Assembly: GCF_000247695.1 (NCBI RefSeq) | Contig: NW_004624782.1 | Span: 10,756,147-10,820,146, forward strand | Direction of reading: 5' to 3' | Source: Heterocephalus glaber | Lineage: Eukaryota; Chordata; Mammalia; Rodentia; Bathyergidae | Length of the DNA stretch: 64,000 bases | Shown: piece after piece, positions 10,135 to 21,735 of the stretch | How the letters are laid out: each line of letters starts with the position of its first letter | How positions within the stretch are numbered: the stretch's first letter is position 1 | Notes under the pieces: model-generated | Told to the model about the DNA's origin: nothing | What the model saw: only the letters and a program-made list of their open reading frames with translations | The model's database searches: none | Program-made: the position numbers and the translations under genes

Positions 10135-10335
10135 GCTCAGTATATCAGGCCACTCCGCATGCATCATCTCATTTAATTCTCACAGTTGTACTGTGAGGGA
10201 ACTGTATTACCATGCTCATCTCATAGTTAAGAAAACCAAGACAGAGAGTGGGAAAGAATTTACTTAGTAAATGCAGGACTGGGACCCTAAATCAAATTTA
10301 AGATCCGCTTCTCTGATGTGCTGTACCGAGTGTTG
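10135..10335 (-). mobile_element. MIR SINE, antisense
   Basis: Matches the antisense MIR pattern: catcatctcatttaattctc (10161), a form of ctgtattaccatgctcatct, agttaagaaaaccaagacag (10226) and gcaggactgggaccc (about 10273). Old, heavily mutated tRNA-derived SINE. Confidence 0.75.
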
Positions 10336-10404
10336 GCAGAGCTAAAGTGTACTGTTCAGAGAGCAAAGTGATGATATGGTGATAAAGCATGAAATCAATG
10401 ACTT

Positions 10405-10612
10405 TAACTTCGGGTGCCCACCCCACCCCCCTTCCAGGGGATTGAACGTAGGGCTTTTGCACTGGGTTCCATCCCCACCCCTCTGCTCTTTTAAAATTTC
10501 AGACCAGGCCTCCCTACGTTTCTCAGGCTGGGCTAGAACTTGTAATCCTCCTGCCTCAGCCTCCCAGAGTGCTGAAATCACAGGTGTGCACTCCTGGACC
10601 TGGCCAGTAGTG
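10405..10612 (-). mobile_element. B1-dID dimeric SINE
   Basis: On the plus strand: reversed ID half (ggggattgaacgtagggctt, about 10438, then tgggttccatccccaccc), linker ttttaaaatttc, then reversed B1 half (tctcaggctgggctagaact, cctcctgcctcagcctccca, gagtgctgaaatcacaggtg). Both halves are present and nearly complete. Confidence 0.88.
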
Positions 10613-10682
10613 TGATTGTGATCAAGTTCTTTGAGAAGGCACATAGCAGGATTTGGGTGAGGGGGTCACCTGCAATATCTCT

Positions 10683-10775
10683 CTGACCTAAGGCAGGACT
10701 CAAACTCCTGATCATCCTGCCTCAGCCTCCCAGAGTGCTGGGCTTACAGATGTGAGCTGTTACATCTGGCTTGCA
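10683..10775 (-). mobile_element. B1 monomer fragment
   Basis: Reversed B1 sequence: actcaaactcctgatcatcc, tgcctcagcctcccagagtg, ctgggcttacagatgtgag. No ID half is attached. It lies about 70 bp downstream of the dimeric SINE in the same orientation, so it is a separate insertion or a partial duplication. Confidence 0.75.
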
Positions 10776-10879
10776 CTGCTTGTTTTGTACAGTTAATTTT
10801 TTAAAAAGTGTGTTAGGTTCCCAGCCTCCTTCATTACCAGCACCCCCTACCAGAGTGGTGCATCTATGCCAGTCGATGA

Positions 10880-11100
10880 ATCTGCCCCGACACATCCTTT
10901 TTAGAGCTGAATAATATTCCATTATCTAGATATACCACAGCGCACTTAGCCATTCATGCACTGAAAGACATCCTGGTTGCACCCAGGTTTTGGAAATCAT
11001 TAATAAAGCTGGCATAAAAGGCCCTGTGTAGGGTTTTATGTGGACATACAGCTTCAACTCCACTGGATAAATAGTCTGTGATTACTGGGCCATATGGTTA
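10880..11100 (-). mobile_element. L1M 3' end fragment
   Basis: Antisense L1 3' untranslated landmarks: agctgaataatattccatta (10905), gatataccacagcgcac, attcatgcactgaaagacat, ccactggataaatagtctgt and gggccatatggtta. Confidence 0.85.
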
Positions 11101-11190
11101 GACTATGTATACCAACCTATGGGATGGTAGAAAATATTTGCAAACTATAGATCTGAGAAAGGGTTAATATTTAAAATATATAAGGAACTC
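11101..11190 (+). mobile_element. L1 fragment, sense
   Basis: Sense-strand L1 phrase: gatggtagaaaatatttgca (from about 11123), followed by a form of aaactatagatctgagaaag and tatttaaaatatataaggaac. It directly abuts the antisense L1 3' fragment, so the two L1 pieces are head-to-head. This is typical of L1 insertion with 5' inversion (twin priming). Confidence 0.75.
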
Positions 11191-12120
11191 CATTCTCCCT
11201 TTAAAGGTTCCATCAAGTAGAGCCATGCTCTGAAAAACCATAATTGGGGCTTCCACGTATGAGCTGGGGTGCACAATTCTGCCCCTGGTCAGGGCCAATG
11301 ACCCGGGCTGCATCTGTGTCATGTATTGGAGTAAACCCACATGTACTTCTAAGTACTGTACAATTCTTACTGAAGAATTACAGGCTCATTTTGTGCTTAG
11401 AGGACTTATTCTTCCATATTAAACATAACATTTGTTTCTAAGGAAGCAGCAAGATCTATTCCTCCATACCTGGAATCTTGCTGAGGAATTTTTAATAGTC
11501 AACCTCTGCCTCACTGAGCTCTGTGAGTCTCTGTCATCACTTTGTGAGAAGTTGGGACCCTAAACAGCTCTTCTGTCCTTTCACATGGAGGAGAGGTGAG
11601 ATTGAATCACATCAGACCACAGAAAAGTGTATCCAACTCACATTGTCTTTTCTTTGACAGAATTAAAACAAACTTTACAATAAAATCGATCCTGAAAATC
11701 ATAACATCTTCTGAGGCATTGAAGAAGGCCCATCCACACCTGCACCTTCTGTCTGCCCTGGATCCTGAAGTCGGGTTTACAGAGTGAGGACACCGTCTAG
11801 GAAATTCCCCAGGCGTGGGGAGGGCTGGAGGGGCTGGTCTCAGACAGGGGTGTGGAGAAGGAACACATAAGGAAGTAACGACCCTGCTGCTAGGAGCAAC
11901 CATAGCAGCCATTTCTCCTGGGTTATTGACCTAGAAGGGCAGAAGGGAGGTTAATTGCTGGGCTGGAGACTCTACCTAAGAAGTGCGTGATGCCCATGCC
12001 GTGGTCCATGAATAGCTTTGGGTGCTGTGCTGAGTAGTGAGACTGACTTTAAAATCCCATCAAACATGCACTGCAGTACACTACCCTGCTTTGACTTTGT
12101 ACCACCTGTCCTCACCTTCT
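11191..12120. other. Unassigned DNA
   Basis: No gene or named repeat is recognised. Short frames at 11244-11441 (+) and 11607-11912 (-, 101 codons) have no domain and no obvious codon bias. The 11750-11910 part is moderately GC-rich. Confidence 0.4.
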
Positions 12121-12124
12121 ATAA

Positions 12125-12167
12125 TCTCTCTCACACACACTCTCTCTCTCTCACACACACACACACA
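12125..12167. repeat. (CT/CA)n microsatellite
   Basis: Alternating tctctctc and cacacaca blocks, interrupted. Dinucleotide repeat of the usual mammalian kind. Confidence 0.9.
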
Positions 12168-12224
12168 TGTGCTCAGTGCACACAAGGTATTTTTAATCCC
12201 TGGAACGTGGCCACCATTACCTTC

Positions 12225-12285
12225 ACTAAACATAGGCCTTTGCACATAATAGGTGCTTCAATAAATGTAAGTTGAATGACTATTG
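12225..12285 (+). mobile_element. L2 3' end
   Basis: Contains ttgcacataataggtgcttc followed by aataaatgtaagttgaatga, the characteristic sense 3' terminus of L2. Confidence 0.7.
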
Positions 12286-14199
12286 AAATTGTCTATAGTG
12301 AAGATTTAAGAAATATTAGGTTAGAGGGGTCCTGAGTAAAACTCTTGCGTGAAGTTAGAAGCACTGAGTTCATCTCCTCACCCATGTACAAGTGAATTAC
12401 TCTGCCTCTCAGTCTGATATATAGCAGGAACTTAGTACTTTTGTGCCTCGGTTTACCTCTTTGTGAAATACACAGATAGGTACACAGATAGATAGATGGT
12501 GGACAGTAGACAGTCAGGCCAGAGGGCAGGTGTAGAGACATGTAGACGTGCTTGAGTCTCCCCCAGTGTTCTTTTGAGATTGTAGGAAAATAAGGCGATA
12601 AAGCTGTGAGGATAGTTCACATCAGATACCCATATTTCTCCTCACTCAGAATCTACTCGCCATTTTGTCTTCCTTCTCCTTTCGCTTCTACCTCTGCCTG
12701 AATCCCCTGAAACAGAGCGCTGTCAAGATGGGAGAAGCCAGGGCCAACCTCATCCTTGGGAATCCTCTGCAGGGAAGAGAGCAGATTCCACACTTCAGCA
12801 ACTCCAAAAACTTCTGTGCCATGAAACTGATTCTTTTAACATTGAAGATTCATTGTAGGGAACTAAATCTGGGTGCAACAGCAGGCTCCACAACCTGCTT
12901 CCCCCTCTCCCTCCTTCTTCCCTTTGTGAGAGTCCAGGGCCTTGACAACAGAGGTCCCTTCTCCCACCCTGCAGCAGGCAGCCAGGTGCACCTGGCCACT
13001 GAGCCACAGCCTGCAAGGCTTTGGGCTCGTCTTCAGAGAGAGACAGATTCAACCACTGTTTAAGTTGCAGAAGAAAATATTTCATACACAGAGGCATTTG
13101 GTGAGAGCTCACTTTGAAAGGGTTCACAATTCAACCAAACAAGAAAAACCTAGTATTTCTTCTGGAGGCTAAAGTCCTCGTGAGCAATTTCTTTAAGGAG
13201 CACATGCTGCAATTCAGATTGTCAATTTTAAAAATGTGTTAGGAATCAAGAGAAACAGAGCTTGCCCTTGTCACTGTAGTCGTCGCCTACCCCCTGCCAT
13301 GTTCCTTGCAGGGAAAGTGGGGGTAAGGAGGTTGACAAAACACTGCGCCTGCCTAGAAGAGAAGGCTAGATGGAAAGATTGCTGTGTAGGCAGGTTCCCG
13401 GGTAGGATGAAGCTCCAACAGTGTCTCTGTCTGTATCACAGCCTCTAAAATCCTCTGTGGCGTCTCTGTGTGTGTGTGCATGTGTGTCCGGGCGCTTGCT
13501 TCCCATACCATGGCTTTGGAAACTACTTATTCCCTCTTACTTAATGTAAGAGTGATAGCAGTAATTATTAAGGGTTCCTGGGGTGCCAGGAAGGAGGTAA
13601 ATGAAAGATGGCTTCAGAGGCAGCCATCTGTTCCTGGGGAGCAGGAGGGGATGCAGCCAAGTTACAGCCCCCGGGACCAGGCTGGTGATTTGCTTTCCGT
13701 GGAAAGACAGCATTGGCTGGGCTGTGCCGGGTCACAGAGAAAGTCTGGGCTGTGGAATAACATCACTCTGCTCCCCGGGGAGGAGGCCAGGCTGTGGCAA
13801 CTTGCTCCGTGCCAGACCTGGCCTTGGGATTAAGAAGCAGCTGATGACAAAGGCAGGTGCTGCTTTTTAGTCACCTGTAAATTTGCTAACTTTGAGCAAT
13901 GTATATGACCTCTTTTGGTCTTATTGTAGATTCAAAATAAGTAACTATACACATCATAAATAGACACAAGAGGGCTTAGGAATTGAATTGCTAACCCAGT
14001 CTCACTGTGGGATCCTGGACATAGATCAGATGTCTTCAGAATCCATCAGTCTCTAACAGTAGGGATGGCAGTGCTGCTAACATTTAGTGAATCATTATCT
14101 ATTTCAAGCCTGGTATCAACTCACTACCATCCCAGAAACTCTGTCAGCAGGTCCTATTAATAACCAGAAGGGGAAGAGAAGACAGAGAATAATTTATCC
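12286..14199. other. Unassigned, partly GC-rich DNA
   Basis: About 1.9 kb without a recognised gene or repeat. It contains several overlapping frames of 70-132 codons (12665-13063 +, 12795-13127 -, 13468-13833 +) in mutually inconsistent frames, a pattern expected from GC-rich non-coding DNA. A short TG tract occurs near 13465-13485. An unannotated exon cannot be excluded, but no domain supports one. Confidence 0.4.
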
Positions 14200-14415
14200 C
14201 TGGGAATAATTAGTATTTGCTAAATTCTAGACTGAGTGTTACACTATTTACATATGTTCTTTAATTCTCAGAGCATCTCTGGTGCTACTGTAATATAAAT
14301 GTATTGTTTCCTTATTTCTAAAGAGGAAGAAAAGATGACTGAGAGGTTAAGAGACTTGGCCAAAGCTGTAGGACCAAGACTCAGATACCTAGCTGTCTCA
14401 TTCTAATGCTTTGTG
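14200..14415 (-). mobile_element. MIR SINE, antisense
   Basis: Antisense MIR landmarks: tgttctttaattctcagagc (about 14254), a form of cttatttctaaagaggaaga, gaggttaagagacttggcca (14342) and aagactcagatacctagctg. Confidence 0.75.
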
Positions 14416-14589
14416 CCTTTCTTAGCTAAGAAAGACTCATTTCTTTATGTTGTCCCACTCAGCACACAGCCTGAAGGATGAATTCAGTTACATCTAAGCA
14501 GGAGGAGTTCAGAGTAAATCCATGGCTTCTCTTCCTATAGTCTCGGCATCTCCAGTCACTGGAGAGCCCTTTCTCAGCTTCCTTCCATT

Positions 14590-15300
14590 CATCTTTCCAT
14601 CCCTTTGTCCGTCCATCCATCCATCCTGTATGAGCCAAATGCTGTTAGGGTTGCTGTCAATAGAACCGAGACTAAAACAACTGCACTTTCCTATTCACAG
14701 AGCTTAACATTTTATTAGGGAGAGATGGATAATATCTCAGGTGAAATAAGTAAAATGTAAACTATGTTACACAGTCACGGTTATAGTGAAGAAAACAGAA
14801 ACTAAAACAAAATATTGCAAGAGGAAGTTTGAAATTTCCGATAGGGTGGCCAGTGGGTGGCTTACTAAGAATGTGACATTTGAGTAAAGATTTTGGAGGC
14901 GAGAGAGTGAATCAAATGACTGTCTTCAGGAGCATCTGCACAAACACGAGGAAAAACGAGCGGGAAGCCTTGCCTGAGGTGGAGGCTTCAGAAGGGAAAA
15001 GAAGCCAACGTAGACACAGTGGAATAAGCAGGTGGCAAGGTGGAAGTGAGTCTCTCAGACTGTTGTGAGAACTTGAGCTTTTACTCTGAGTGAAATAGAA
15101 AAACTATTTGAAGACATTAAGCAGAGATGTTGCAGTTGGACTTAGCTTTGATAGGGTCATTTGTTTTAATGGAGCAGTTTGGAGAGAGGCTAGTATAGAA
15201 GAAGGGCGATCAGCTAGGAAAATACAGTGGTAGTCCGGCAAGAGGGCACAGTGGTGGGACCAAGATGACACCAGTGAGGTTGGAAGAAGTGGTGAGAGCC
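14590..15300 (-). mobile_element. L2 fragment, antisense
   Basis: Long antisense L2 piece. It starts with a form of the 3' end (ccatccatcctgtatgagcc) and proceeds through cagagcttaacattttatta (about 14697), gtgacatttgagtaaagatt (14873), gagcttttactctgagtgaa (15074) and gatagggtcatttgttttaa (about 15151), in the order of the L2 3' region read backwards. The 62-codon frame at 14880 falls inside and is not a gene. Confidence 0.75.
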
Positions 15301-15736
15301 CAGATATATTTTAAGGTAGAGGCAAAAAGGTGAAGGAGATTTAATGGATATTTGATGGTTCTTCCTAGTTCAATCTCTCCTGTTCCTCAGTTTGAGTCCT
15401 CCAGAAGCAGAAGCTGATGCCAATTGGATGAGATATTCAAGAAAATTTGGAGGAATGCCTCGGTGGGAAAATAGGGGGAGAGTGGAGGTGGCAGGGAGAT
15501 TCCATTCACTTTGCAATGTGGGTCTGACTCCTGCAAAGGAGAGGGCAGAGGAAAGGGGCTGGTGTGGAAAGGCTTTGGGAGCTTCAGAGAGTTTGGCAAG
15601 GCCAGCGGAGTCCTCAGTCTAAAGTACCCATCAGTTATGTTGCCTGCAACAGAGGATCTGTGAAGCATATCTCTGTGCTTGTTAGAGTCAGGAGAAAGTG
15701 TAGGATGAAAGGGGTAAGGAAGAAGGTACTGACATA
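15301..15736. other. Unassigned DNA
   Basis: No named repeat. Opposed frames at 15387-15749 (-, 120 codons) and 15392-15622 (+, 76 codons) overlap almost completely and neither carries a domain. Confidence 0.4.
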
Positions 15737-16070
15737 ATGACATACACACACATGGTGATTATTGTGGTGTACCCCGAGTACTTGCACACGTACAGATGTA
15801 TCTCAGTCCTTAAAAAAAACCTACAAAGGGCTGGGGATTTATCTCAGAGATTTCAATGCCTGCTGTGCAAGTGCAAGGACTCAAGTTCGATCCCTGGTAC
15901 CAAAAAAATAATAACAATAATAAATAAAAAAATAAAACAGCCCTACAAAGTAGCAACTACTATTTGTCTCATTTTCCTAGTAAGAAAATTGAAGCACAGA
16001 GAAATAAATGAACACAAACACTGTGTCTTGAATTCAGGCTCAAAACAATGAAACTCCAACTCTTCCCTTC
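15737..16070 (-). mobile_element. MIR SINE, antisense, split by an ID SINE
   Basis: The right half is clear: gtagcaactactatttgtct (about 15950), cattttcctagtaagaaaat and gaagcacagagaaataaatg. The left half (15737-15828) is less certain. The ID SINE at 15829-15941 lies between them. Confidence 0.6.
15820..15950 (+). mobile_element. ID SINE with 9-bp target duplication
   Basis: The body begins ggctggggatttatctcaga, has B-box-like aagttcgatccct and ends ggtaccaaaaaaataa followed by an A-rich, TA-interspersed tail. The duplication cctacaaag occurs at 15820-15828 and 15942-15950. Confidence 0.88.
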
Positions 16071-17595
16071 CACTGTTGTTCCAAGCTCAGCTAGGTGTAG
16101 TCCCTCCTTCCTGAGAGCTGTAGACATTTTGGTCAGACAAGTATCATAATGCCGCTTCCCGCTCAGTACTTTCCAGTGGCGGCATCGATGCAAAATGGTT
16201 ATTCAGCCTGCAGTAGGGGAATAGGGATAGAAAGCGAGGGTCCCTATGTTTGAGGAGCCCAAAGGGCAGTGGTAATGTAGGGTGGTGATTGAATATAGTC
16301 CAGTTTGACCTAACCTTATTCTAGTCCCTTGTATGGTCATTTAGCCAGATAGGGGCAGGCCGCATGTCTATTCTGCTTTTCTCTGTTTTGAGTGAACCCA
16401 TATTGGTGCTCAGTCAGTTTGTAAATAATTACTTAGAAGATAATAAGTATATGTTTGCATGCAAGCTTTCTCTCAAATTCCAGAGGCGTCAGCTCATGCG
16501 CTTGTACTGGTGGAAAGGGCTTTTTCCTGGAATTATCTCTCTGCTTCAAGGACGGACAACAATAAGAAAGGACTTCATCTACAGTAGCACATTCAACTCA
16601 GTCTGCAGAAAGTCACAGCTTCGGATAGTTCCCTGTTTTGCAGAGAGAGCACATGTAACACATGAGCCTAAAACTTGCGGCTAAAAATCATCGCCATTTT
16701 GTTGTTTTTCATGATTCTGTGACTGGTTGAATGGCTCTTCAGGTTGAGGGTGCACTCAGCTGATCTCCAAAGTCAGCTGACAGCTTGGCAGGGGCGGCTT
16801 GGTAAAGAACGGTACCAGCCATACCTGGAAGTGGACCCTGTGCCAGCTGGGACATAGGTATGACTCAGCCATGTGCCCGTCATTGTCACTCAGGCCTAGG
16901 CAGCCCGGAAGTTCACAGAAGAATGGTCCCGGGGTCCCCAAACCAGCAAGAGCAGTCCCCCAGCTGCCCCGCCTCTCAGACTCCCTGGCATTACGGCTGC
17001 CGTTGTCCCATGGACCAGGCATGTTGCCTGAGCAAGGCCAAGTTTCAAGATCTGATGACTAAATTGCATTTTTTGTTGGGACAAAGTCAAGTGATAAAGG
17101 GGTGCATTTCTAAGGACAGGAGATATTGGTGGCCGTTTTCCAGGATGCCACAGTTGCCTTCTGGGTCTAGCTGTCTGAAGAGTTGATGTTACCAGCAGCA
17201 TCTCCTACGGTGGGGGACTGTTATCCATCTCGTTCTTGTCTTTCATTTGAAGTTTCTGGTTTTGCTCAGTTTGGCTGTGATGTTTCTATTCCTTCTAGTT
17301 CTTAGATATGTGGACATCAGCTCAGAATGAACTGAATGTGTTCCTGGAATTATCTCTTACAAAGTCCTGGCCATTCCCACTTACCAATAAATCACTGCTT
17401 CACCTTCCTTCTGTCACCCATCCATCCGTTTACCCCTCCCTCATCCTCTCCCTCCATATATAGATCGATGTGGTGCAGTTATTTCTTCTATAAGCATCAT
17501 ATAGCCACCTAAGAACTGTGTTTGACAGGGGAGACAGATGCGTGCTATAGTAGCCAACCCAAGTGAAGCAATATGGGAACATCAAGGAGGACAGG
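16071..17595. other. Unassigned DNA
   Basis: About 1.5 kb with no recognised gene, RNA or named repeat. The 16756-17201 interval has four overlapping frames on both strands (87-108 codons) caused by low stop density, none with a domain. Confidence 0.4.
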
Positions 17596-17599
17596 TTCA

Positions 17600-17785
17600 T
17601 TCTACCTTTGTCACACACTTCCACAGCAACACATGCTTCTCCTCTCAACATTCACTTTACATGTTTGAATGCAACAAGGACCATATTTTTCAAATTTGCT
17701 GTTATATCTTTACCCCAAGCACAAAGTCTGCTTAAGGGACACAAGACAAATAGTTGAATTGAATTGAATTGAATTGAAAGCTACA
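17600..17785 (+). mobile_element. Probable L2 3' end with (GAATT)n tail
   Basis: Weak sense L2 3' similarity (aacaaggaccatatttttca, then aagtctgcttaagggacaca), ending in a tandem GAATT pentamer (17755-17777) where the L2 terminal gttgaatgaatg would sit. The pentamer probably expanded from that terminal repeat. Confidence 0.55.
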
Positions 17786-17829
17786 GAAAAGAGATGACAT
17801 TTGAAGTGGGCTCTAAACAATAGCAAATA

Positions 17830-17990
17830 AGATTTAGTTCACAGCAATTATGTAAATAGTGAGGGTTATGCTCATTAGTGAGGAAATAGGTCCAAGGGGT
17901 TGAGTAATTTGCAGATGGTAAAGGGATGGAGCCAGGCTTTCTGACCTAGAGCCCACATGCATTCCCCAGACAGATTAGTGTCCGATGCAG
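17830..17990 (-). mobile_element. Probable MIR SINE, antisense
   Basis: A form of gaggaaataggtccaagggg, ttgagtaatttgcagatggt and gagccaggctttctgaccta follows the antisense MIR order. Confidence 0.55.
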
Positions 17991-18049
17991 AAAGAGAAAT
18001 GCATAGCCTCTCTGACTGATGACTTCCTCATGATATTTGGTGGACCCTT

Positions 18050-18275
18050 CCCACATATTTGAGTCCTGCCTTATTCTTTATCCATCCATCAATTGTTCCA
18101 TTCACACATTTACGTTTCCATCAGTTCATCTACGCCTTCATCCATTCCCCCATCCATCCATTATTAGACCATCCCTCCATTCAGAAAATGTTTAATAAAT
18201 TCCTCACTTATTTTACTCACAGCTGAATCCCAGAACCAAGAAAGGTGGCTGGTATACAGTAAATACTCAGTAATT
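18050..18275 (+). mobile_element. Probable L2 3' end
   Basis: ggctggtatacagtaaatac followed by tcagtaatttt (18246-18277) matches the sense L2 or MIR terminus; the upstream ccatccatca tract is low complexity. Confidence 0.5.
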
Positions 18276-18314
18276 TTTTAAAAAATTTGAGGCACTTGTA
18301 AGATAACATACATG

Positions 18315-18545
18315 TAGTGATGTTGAAAGCATGAACTTTAGAAGCACTTATGTTGGGTTAAATCCCAGCTCCACCACATGCTAGCTGTTGGTCTTGTGCA
18401 AGCTATTCAGCTTCTGCCTCAGCTTGTCATGAGATTGTTGGATCAAACACATTAACTAACACACACACACGCACACACACACACACACACACAGAATAGT
18501 GCCTGACTCACTGTAGCTCCACTGTAATGTTACTGGTTTATTATT
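18315..18545 (+). mobile_element. MIR SINE, sense, with internal (CA)n
   Basis: Sense MIR: agcatgaactttagaagcac, taaatcccagctccaccaca (18359), tgctagctgttggtcttgtg and caagctattcagcttctgcc, resuming after the CA tract at 18463-18492 with aatagtgcctgactcactgt. Confidence 0.8.
18463..18493. repeat. (CA)n microsatellite
   Basis: About 15 CA dinucleotides with one CG interruption, inside the MIR at 18315-18545. Confidence 0.92.
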
Positions 18546-19565
18546 ATTGAATAAATAGGATATAGCTGTGATCCAAAAAGACAGGGTTACTGCTCTCATA
18601 GCCTACATTTTAGAGTAGTAGTTGGACAATTAACAGCCAAATAACCACAAAACCAAAGCAAGTCCAGATCAACAAACTTTTGTATAGCTTTAGCTGTATC
18701 TGAAATTGTTTTCTGTTCTCTGCTACTTGGATATCTGGGAGTGAGCCCAGAAGGAAAGAAAACTTGCTACTCTTATTTGGTGCCATCTGGAGAGGGAAGG
18801 GACACTGCCCTTTCTGTGTCATTCATTGGTCATTCATGATGCTGGGGAGAAGGCCAAGTGGTGTGTGTGCCTGTGTGTGGTCAGTCTGGGTGGACATGCT
18901 GCCTCCGCGGACCTCATTTCCTTTGCAGACGTAGGTGCGTGAACCTGGTGTGAAATGGGCAGGGTGAATTTCCAGCAACGTGGGTAGTCTTGCCCCTCTG
19001 CGAGACAGCTGCTAAGCGCAGTGTGAGACTTAGAGGCTGTGCACATTAAGCTGTGACTTCAGACTTCAGTTGTTTTCTACTCTTACGAATGATGTGGAGC
19101 CCAGGAGTGTAAGTTTCTAGCCACCCCAGGTGTGAGTGAACAGCAGGCAGCAGATGATAGGGGAACTTGGCCATGGTGCATGCAGTATGTGATGGTTATT
19201 GCTGCTATGTGGTCAGCACACCCGAGGACCATGGGCTTCTGAGGAGGGGTAGCTCTTACTCCTGGCCCCTGGCACCCTGCAGGTTGGTGGCTACAGATAA
19301 AATGCCCAGCCACATTCCGTGGCATCTGTGGTCACTTTAGAGCTGGAGGCCATAACTCAGGCTGGGCCACTGCTCTCAGGCTAATGTTCCCTTTCTCTGG
19401 AAAATATTTCTGGAATATAAACTCAGAAAACTGAAGGGTGTCAGAACCGGAGGGACTTAACCTTCAAAGTGAACCCAGAACCCATCTTGACCTAAAGTTC
19501 CTTCTGATGACAGCTCCCCCTGGGCCCCACTCACTGGACACACTTCATTCTGAGTCATTCCCAGG
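18546..19565. other. Unassigned DNA with a short L2-like piece
   Basis: The segment 18570-18650 (a form of gacagggttactgctctcat, then agcctacattttagagtagt) resembles antisense L2. The remainder shows no gene or named repeat. Confidence 0.4.
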
Positions 19566-19569
19566 GCGC

Positions 19570-19930
19570 TCCCTGGTGGACGTAGCCATTTTCTTGTCTC
19601 TGGGACAGAATATCTTCAAGGAAGAGAGGTTTATTTTGGCCCATGTTTTCTAGAGCTTTCAGTCTGAAGTCGGCTCGCTTCAAGGCAGGATGGCCAGGTT
19701 TAGGGTCTGGTGCAGGGAAACATGCTCAGGCCATGGCAGCCGGGAAGGGAGCTGTGCCCTTCCGGGGCGGGCCCTCGGAGAGCTGCCTCCCCACCTAGGC
19801 TGGCTTCTAACCTCCCCCTAGCTACGGTGCCCCATGAGCAGCCACCCTTCAGGATGCCCTCTGTGAGCACGTGAACTTTGGGGCCCCTGGTTATCAACCT
19901 AACACCACACTTCTTCTCTCTAGCTTTGGA
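19570..19930 (-). mobile_element. Probable MaLR LTR, antisense
   Basis: Antisense MaLR-like order: gggacagaatatcttcaagg (about 19601), gaggtttattttggcccatg (19626), agctttcagtctgaagtcgg, ccatggcagccgggaaggga (about 19732) and a form of the cagccacccttcaggatg segment. No internal retroviral genes. Confidence 0.6.
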
Positions 19931-20519
19931 CACACCACTGTGCAGCTGGCACTGCTTTTCACTTAATGGTCATGTGGGTGTAGTTTCTAGGAAATATAAT
20001 TTATGCTGACTTAAGAATAAGGAAATATAAAATAAAATAAAATTCCTGTCTCACATAGTGAAAGCCCATAGGTAAGTTTGACTTTAGGTACGGCTTGTGC
20101 GGGACATCAGTAATGGCAGCAGGACCCAGCCTCTGGCATGAGCCTTGTGCGTGTTTCCATTCCCAGGAATGCTGTCAGTCTGGGCAGCTTCAGGGCTCTC
20201 CCCTTATGCTTACAAGAAGGCTCTACCAACTGAAAGTGTAATTCTCACAGCACCAAATGCAGTGGAATCCCTACCTCCTCTTCCTACAGACCCAGCAACC
20301 GGCTCTAATTAGTCAAGGAACTGGGATACACTGACTGGCCCGAACCCTCTGGAGTTGGGGGTGAGGGTACCCCACTCAGCCAGGGGTGCCTAGAGTGGGG
20401 GAAAGTGTCTCTCAGAGGAGATTTTTGTGTTTTTATTAGACAGAGGAAGGATGAAACCTTGGGTGGAGACAACACATTGTTGCTGTATGTTTTTTACCTG
20501 GAGAACTTCACTTGTCATT
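19931..20519. other. Unassigned DNA
   Basis: No gene or named repeat is recognised. Confidence 0.4.
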
Positions 20520-20745
20520 GACATCTGAGCTATTCTCCTCTATTTCATTTCTAGGCTGAGTTCATCTATTTAATCATCAGTCATATTTGGAGTTCCTTTA
20601 CAAGTCTGTCCCCCCTGCCAGACTTAGAGACTCACTAGGGGCCAAACTATACCTCTGTCATGTTGGAAAAATCCCAGCTACATGACTGTGCTAGGTAAAA
20701 AAATTGGCATTGGTAAATGTTTGTTGAATGAGAGGTTAATATCCT
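20520..20745 (+). mobile_element. L2 3' end
   Basis: Sense L2 terminus: a form of ccagacttagagactcacta, then ctgtgctaggtaaa and ggtaaatgtttgttgaatga (20713) at the end. Confidence 0.65.
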
Positions 20746-20864
20746 AGATTGGCCTTTCATTCTATTGTCTGCATCCTCACTATTAAATTCTTACCCCCGT
20801 GCCCTGCCTCTTAACATGGTTCATCTTTTTCAGAGATTGTACTGCACCGACCAGCCACCTCCCT

Positions 20865-21290
20865 CAAGTTCGTGTCTATCCAGAGCCTGTGAATGTGACC
20901 TTATTTGGAAATAGGATCTTTGCAGTTGTAATCAGGTGAAGATGAGGTCATAAGAAGTTAAGGAAGTCCCTTAGTTCAATGACAGATGGACTTAGGAGAA
21001 AAGAGAGATTTGAGTCATGGAGATGGACAGGTGGAGAAGGGCATGTGACGGGGCGTTGCAGAGATTAGAGTGAGGCAGCTGCAAGCCAAGGAATGCCTGA
21101 AACCACCAAAATTTAGAAGAGGCAGGGAAAGATTCTTCCCTGGCATTTTCAGGGGAAGCATGGTCTTGTTGACCCCATCATTTCTGACTTCTAATCTCTA
21201 GATGTATAAGAAAATAAACTTCTCTTTGTCTGAAGCCATCCAGCTTTGGCACTTTGTTATGGCAGCCCTGGGCCATGAAAACATTGACAG
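20865..21290 (+). mobile_element. MLT1-type MaLR LTR
   Basis: Nearly complete: gtgaatgtgaccttatttgg (20890), aataggatctttgcagttgt, aatcaggtgaagatgaggtc (20930), gcagctgcaagccaaggaat, a form of gaagaggcagggaaagattc (21116), gacttctaatctctagatgt and ctttgttatggcagccctgg (21252). Solo LTR; the 70-codon frame at 21202 is part of its 3' end. Confidence 0.88.
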
Positions 21291-21329
21291 TTCTTGCTAT
21301 AGAGAGTTCTTCCATGTGGAGTGTGTGGC

Positions 21330-21475
21330 TTGTCCTTGTTCATTAATTTGCTCATTTCTTCAGCTAATGTTTGCTAGATATTTACCACGTACTAGGCACT
21401 GGAGATGTGACTAAGACTGAGACAGCACCGTGTCTCTCAGGAGCTTCCAGTGCAGCAGAAAAACAATAGGTATTT
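21330..21475 (-). mobile_element. L2 3' end, antisense
   Basis: Antisense L2: a form of cttcagctaatgtttgctag, ttaccacgtactaggcactg (21380), gagatgtgactaagactgag and ctctcaggagcttccagtgc. Confidence 0.75.
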
Positions 21476-21514
21476 TGTTTATTTGCCTTAATTCAGAATG
21501 AGTCTCCATGAGAG

Positions 21515-21735
21515 GAGCCTGTCTTCCATAAAGCATGTAGGCTATGGTCAGAGTGCCGAATCATATCCTAAACCCATCACACTAAGCTCCACAATCTTGG
21601 GCTTACTGTGTTTTAACCTGTGACTTGCAGTTTCCTCAACTTAAGTTGGGCACAACAATAGAGTTGTGGCAAGGGCCGAATGAGTTGCTGGCCAGTGTTC
21701 AGACATTACTGGGCTACTTTTTAATCCCTTCCTAA
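21515..21735 (+). mobile_element. MIR SINE, sense
   Basis: Diverged sense MIR: tgtaggctatggtcagagtg, acctgtgacttgcagtttcc (21617), tcaacttaagttgggcacaa, and a form of gggccgaatgagttgctggc. Confidence 0.6.

Noticed and set aside
12665..13172. Overlapping frames of 132, 110 and 76 codons on both strands
   Set aside because: Mutually inconsistent frames without domains, splice context or codon bias that I can see.
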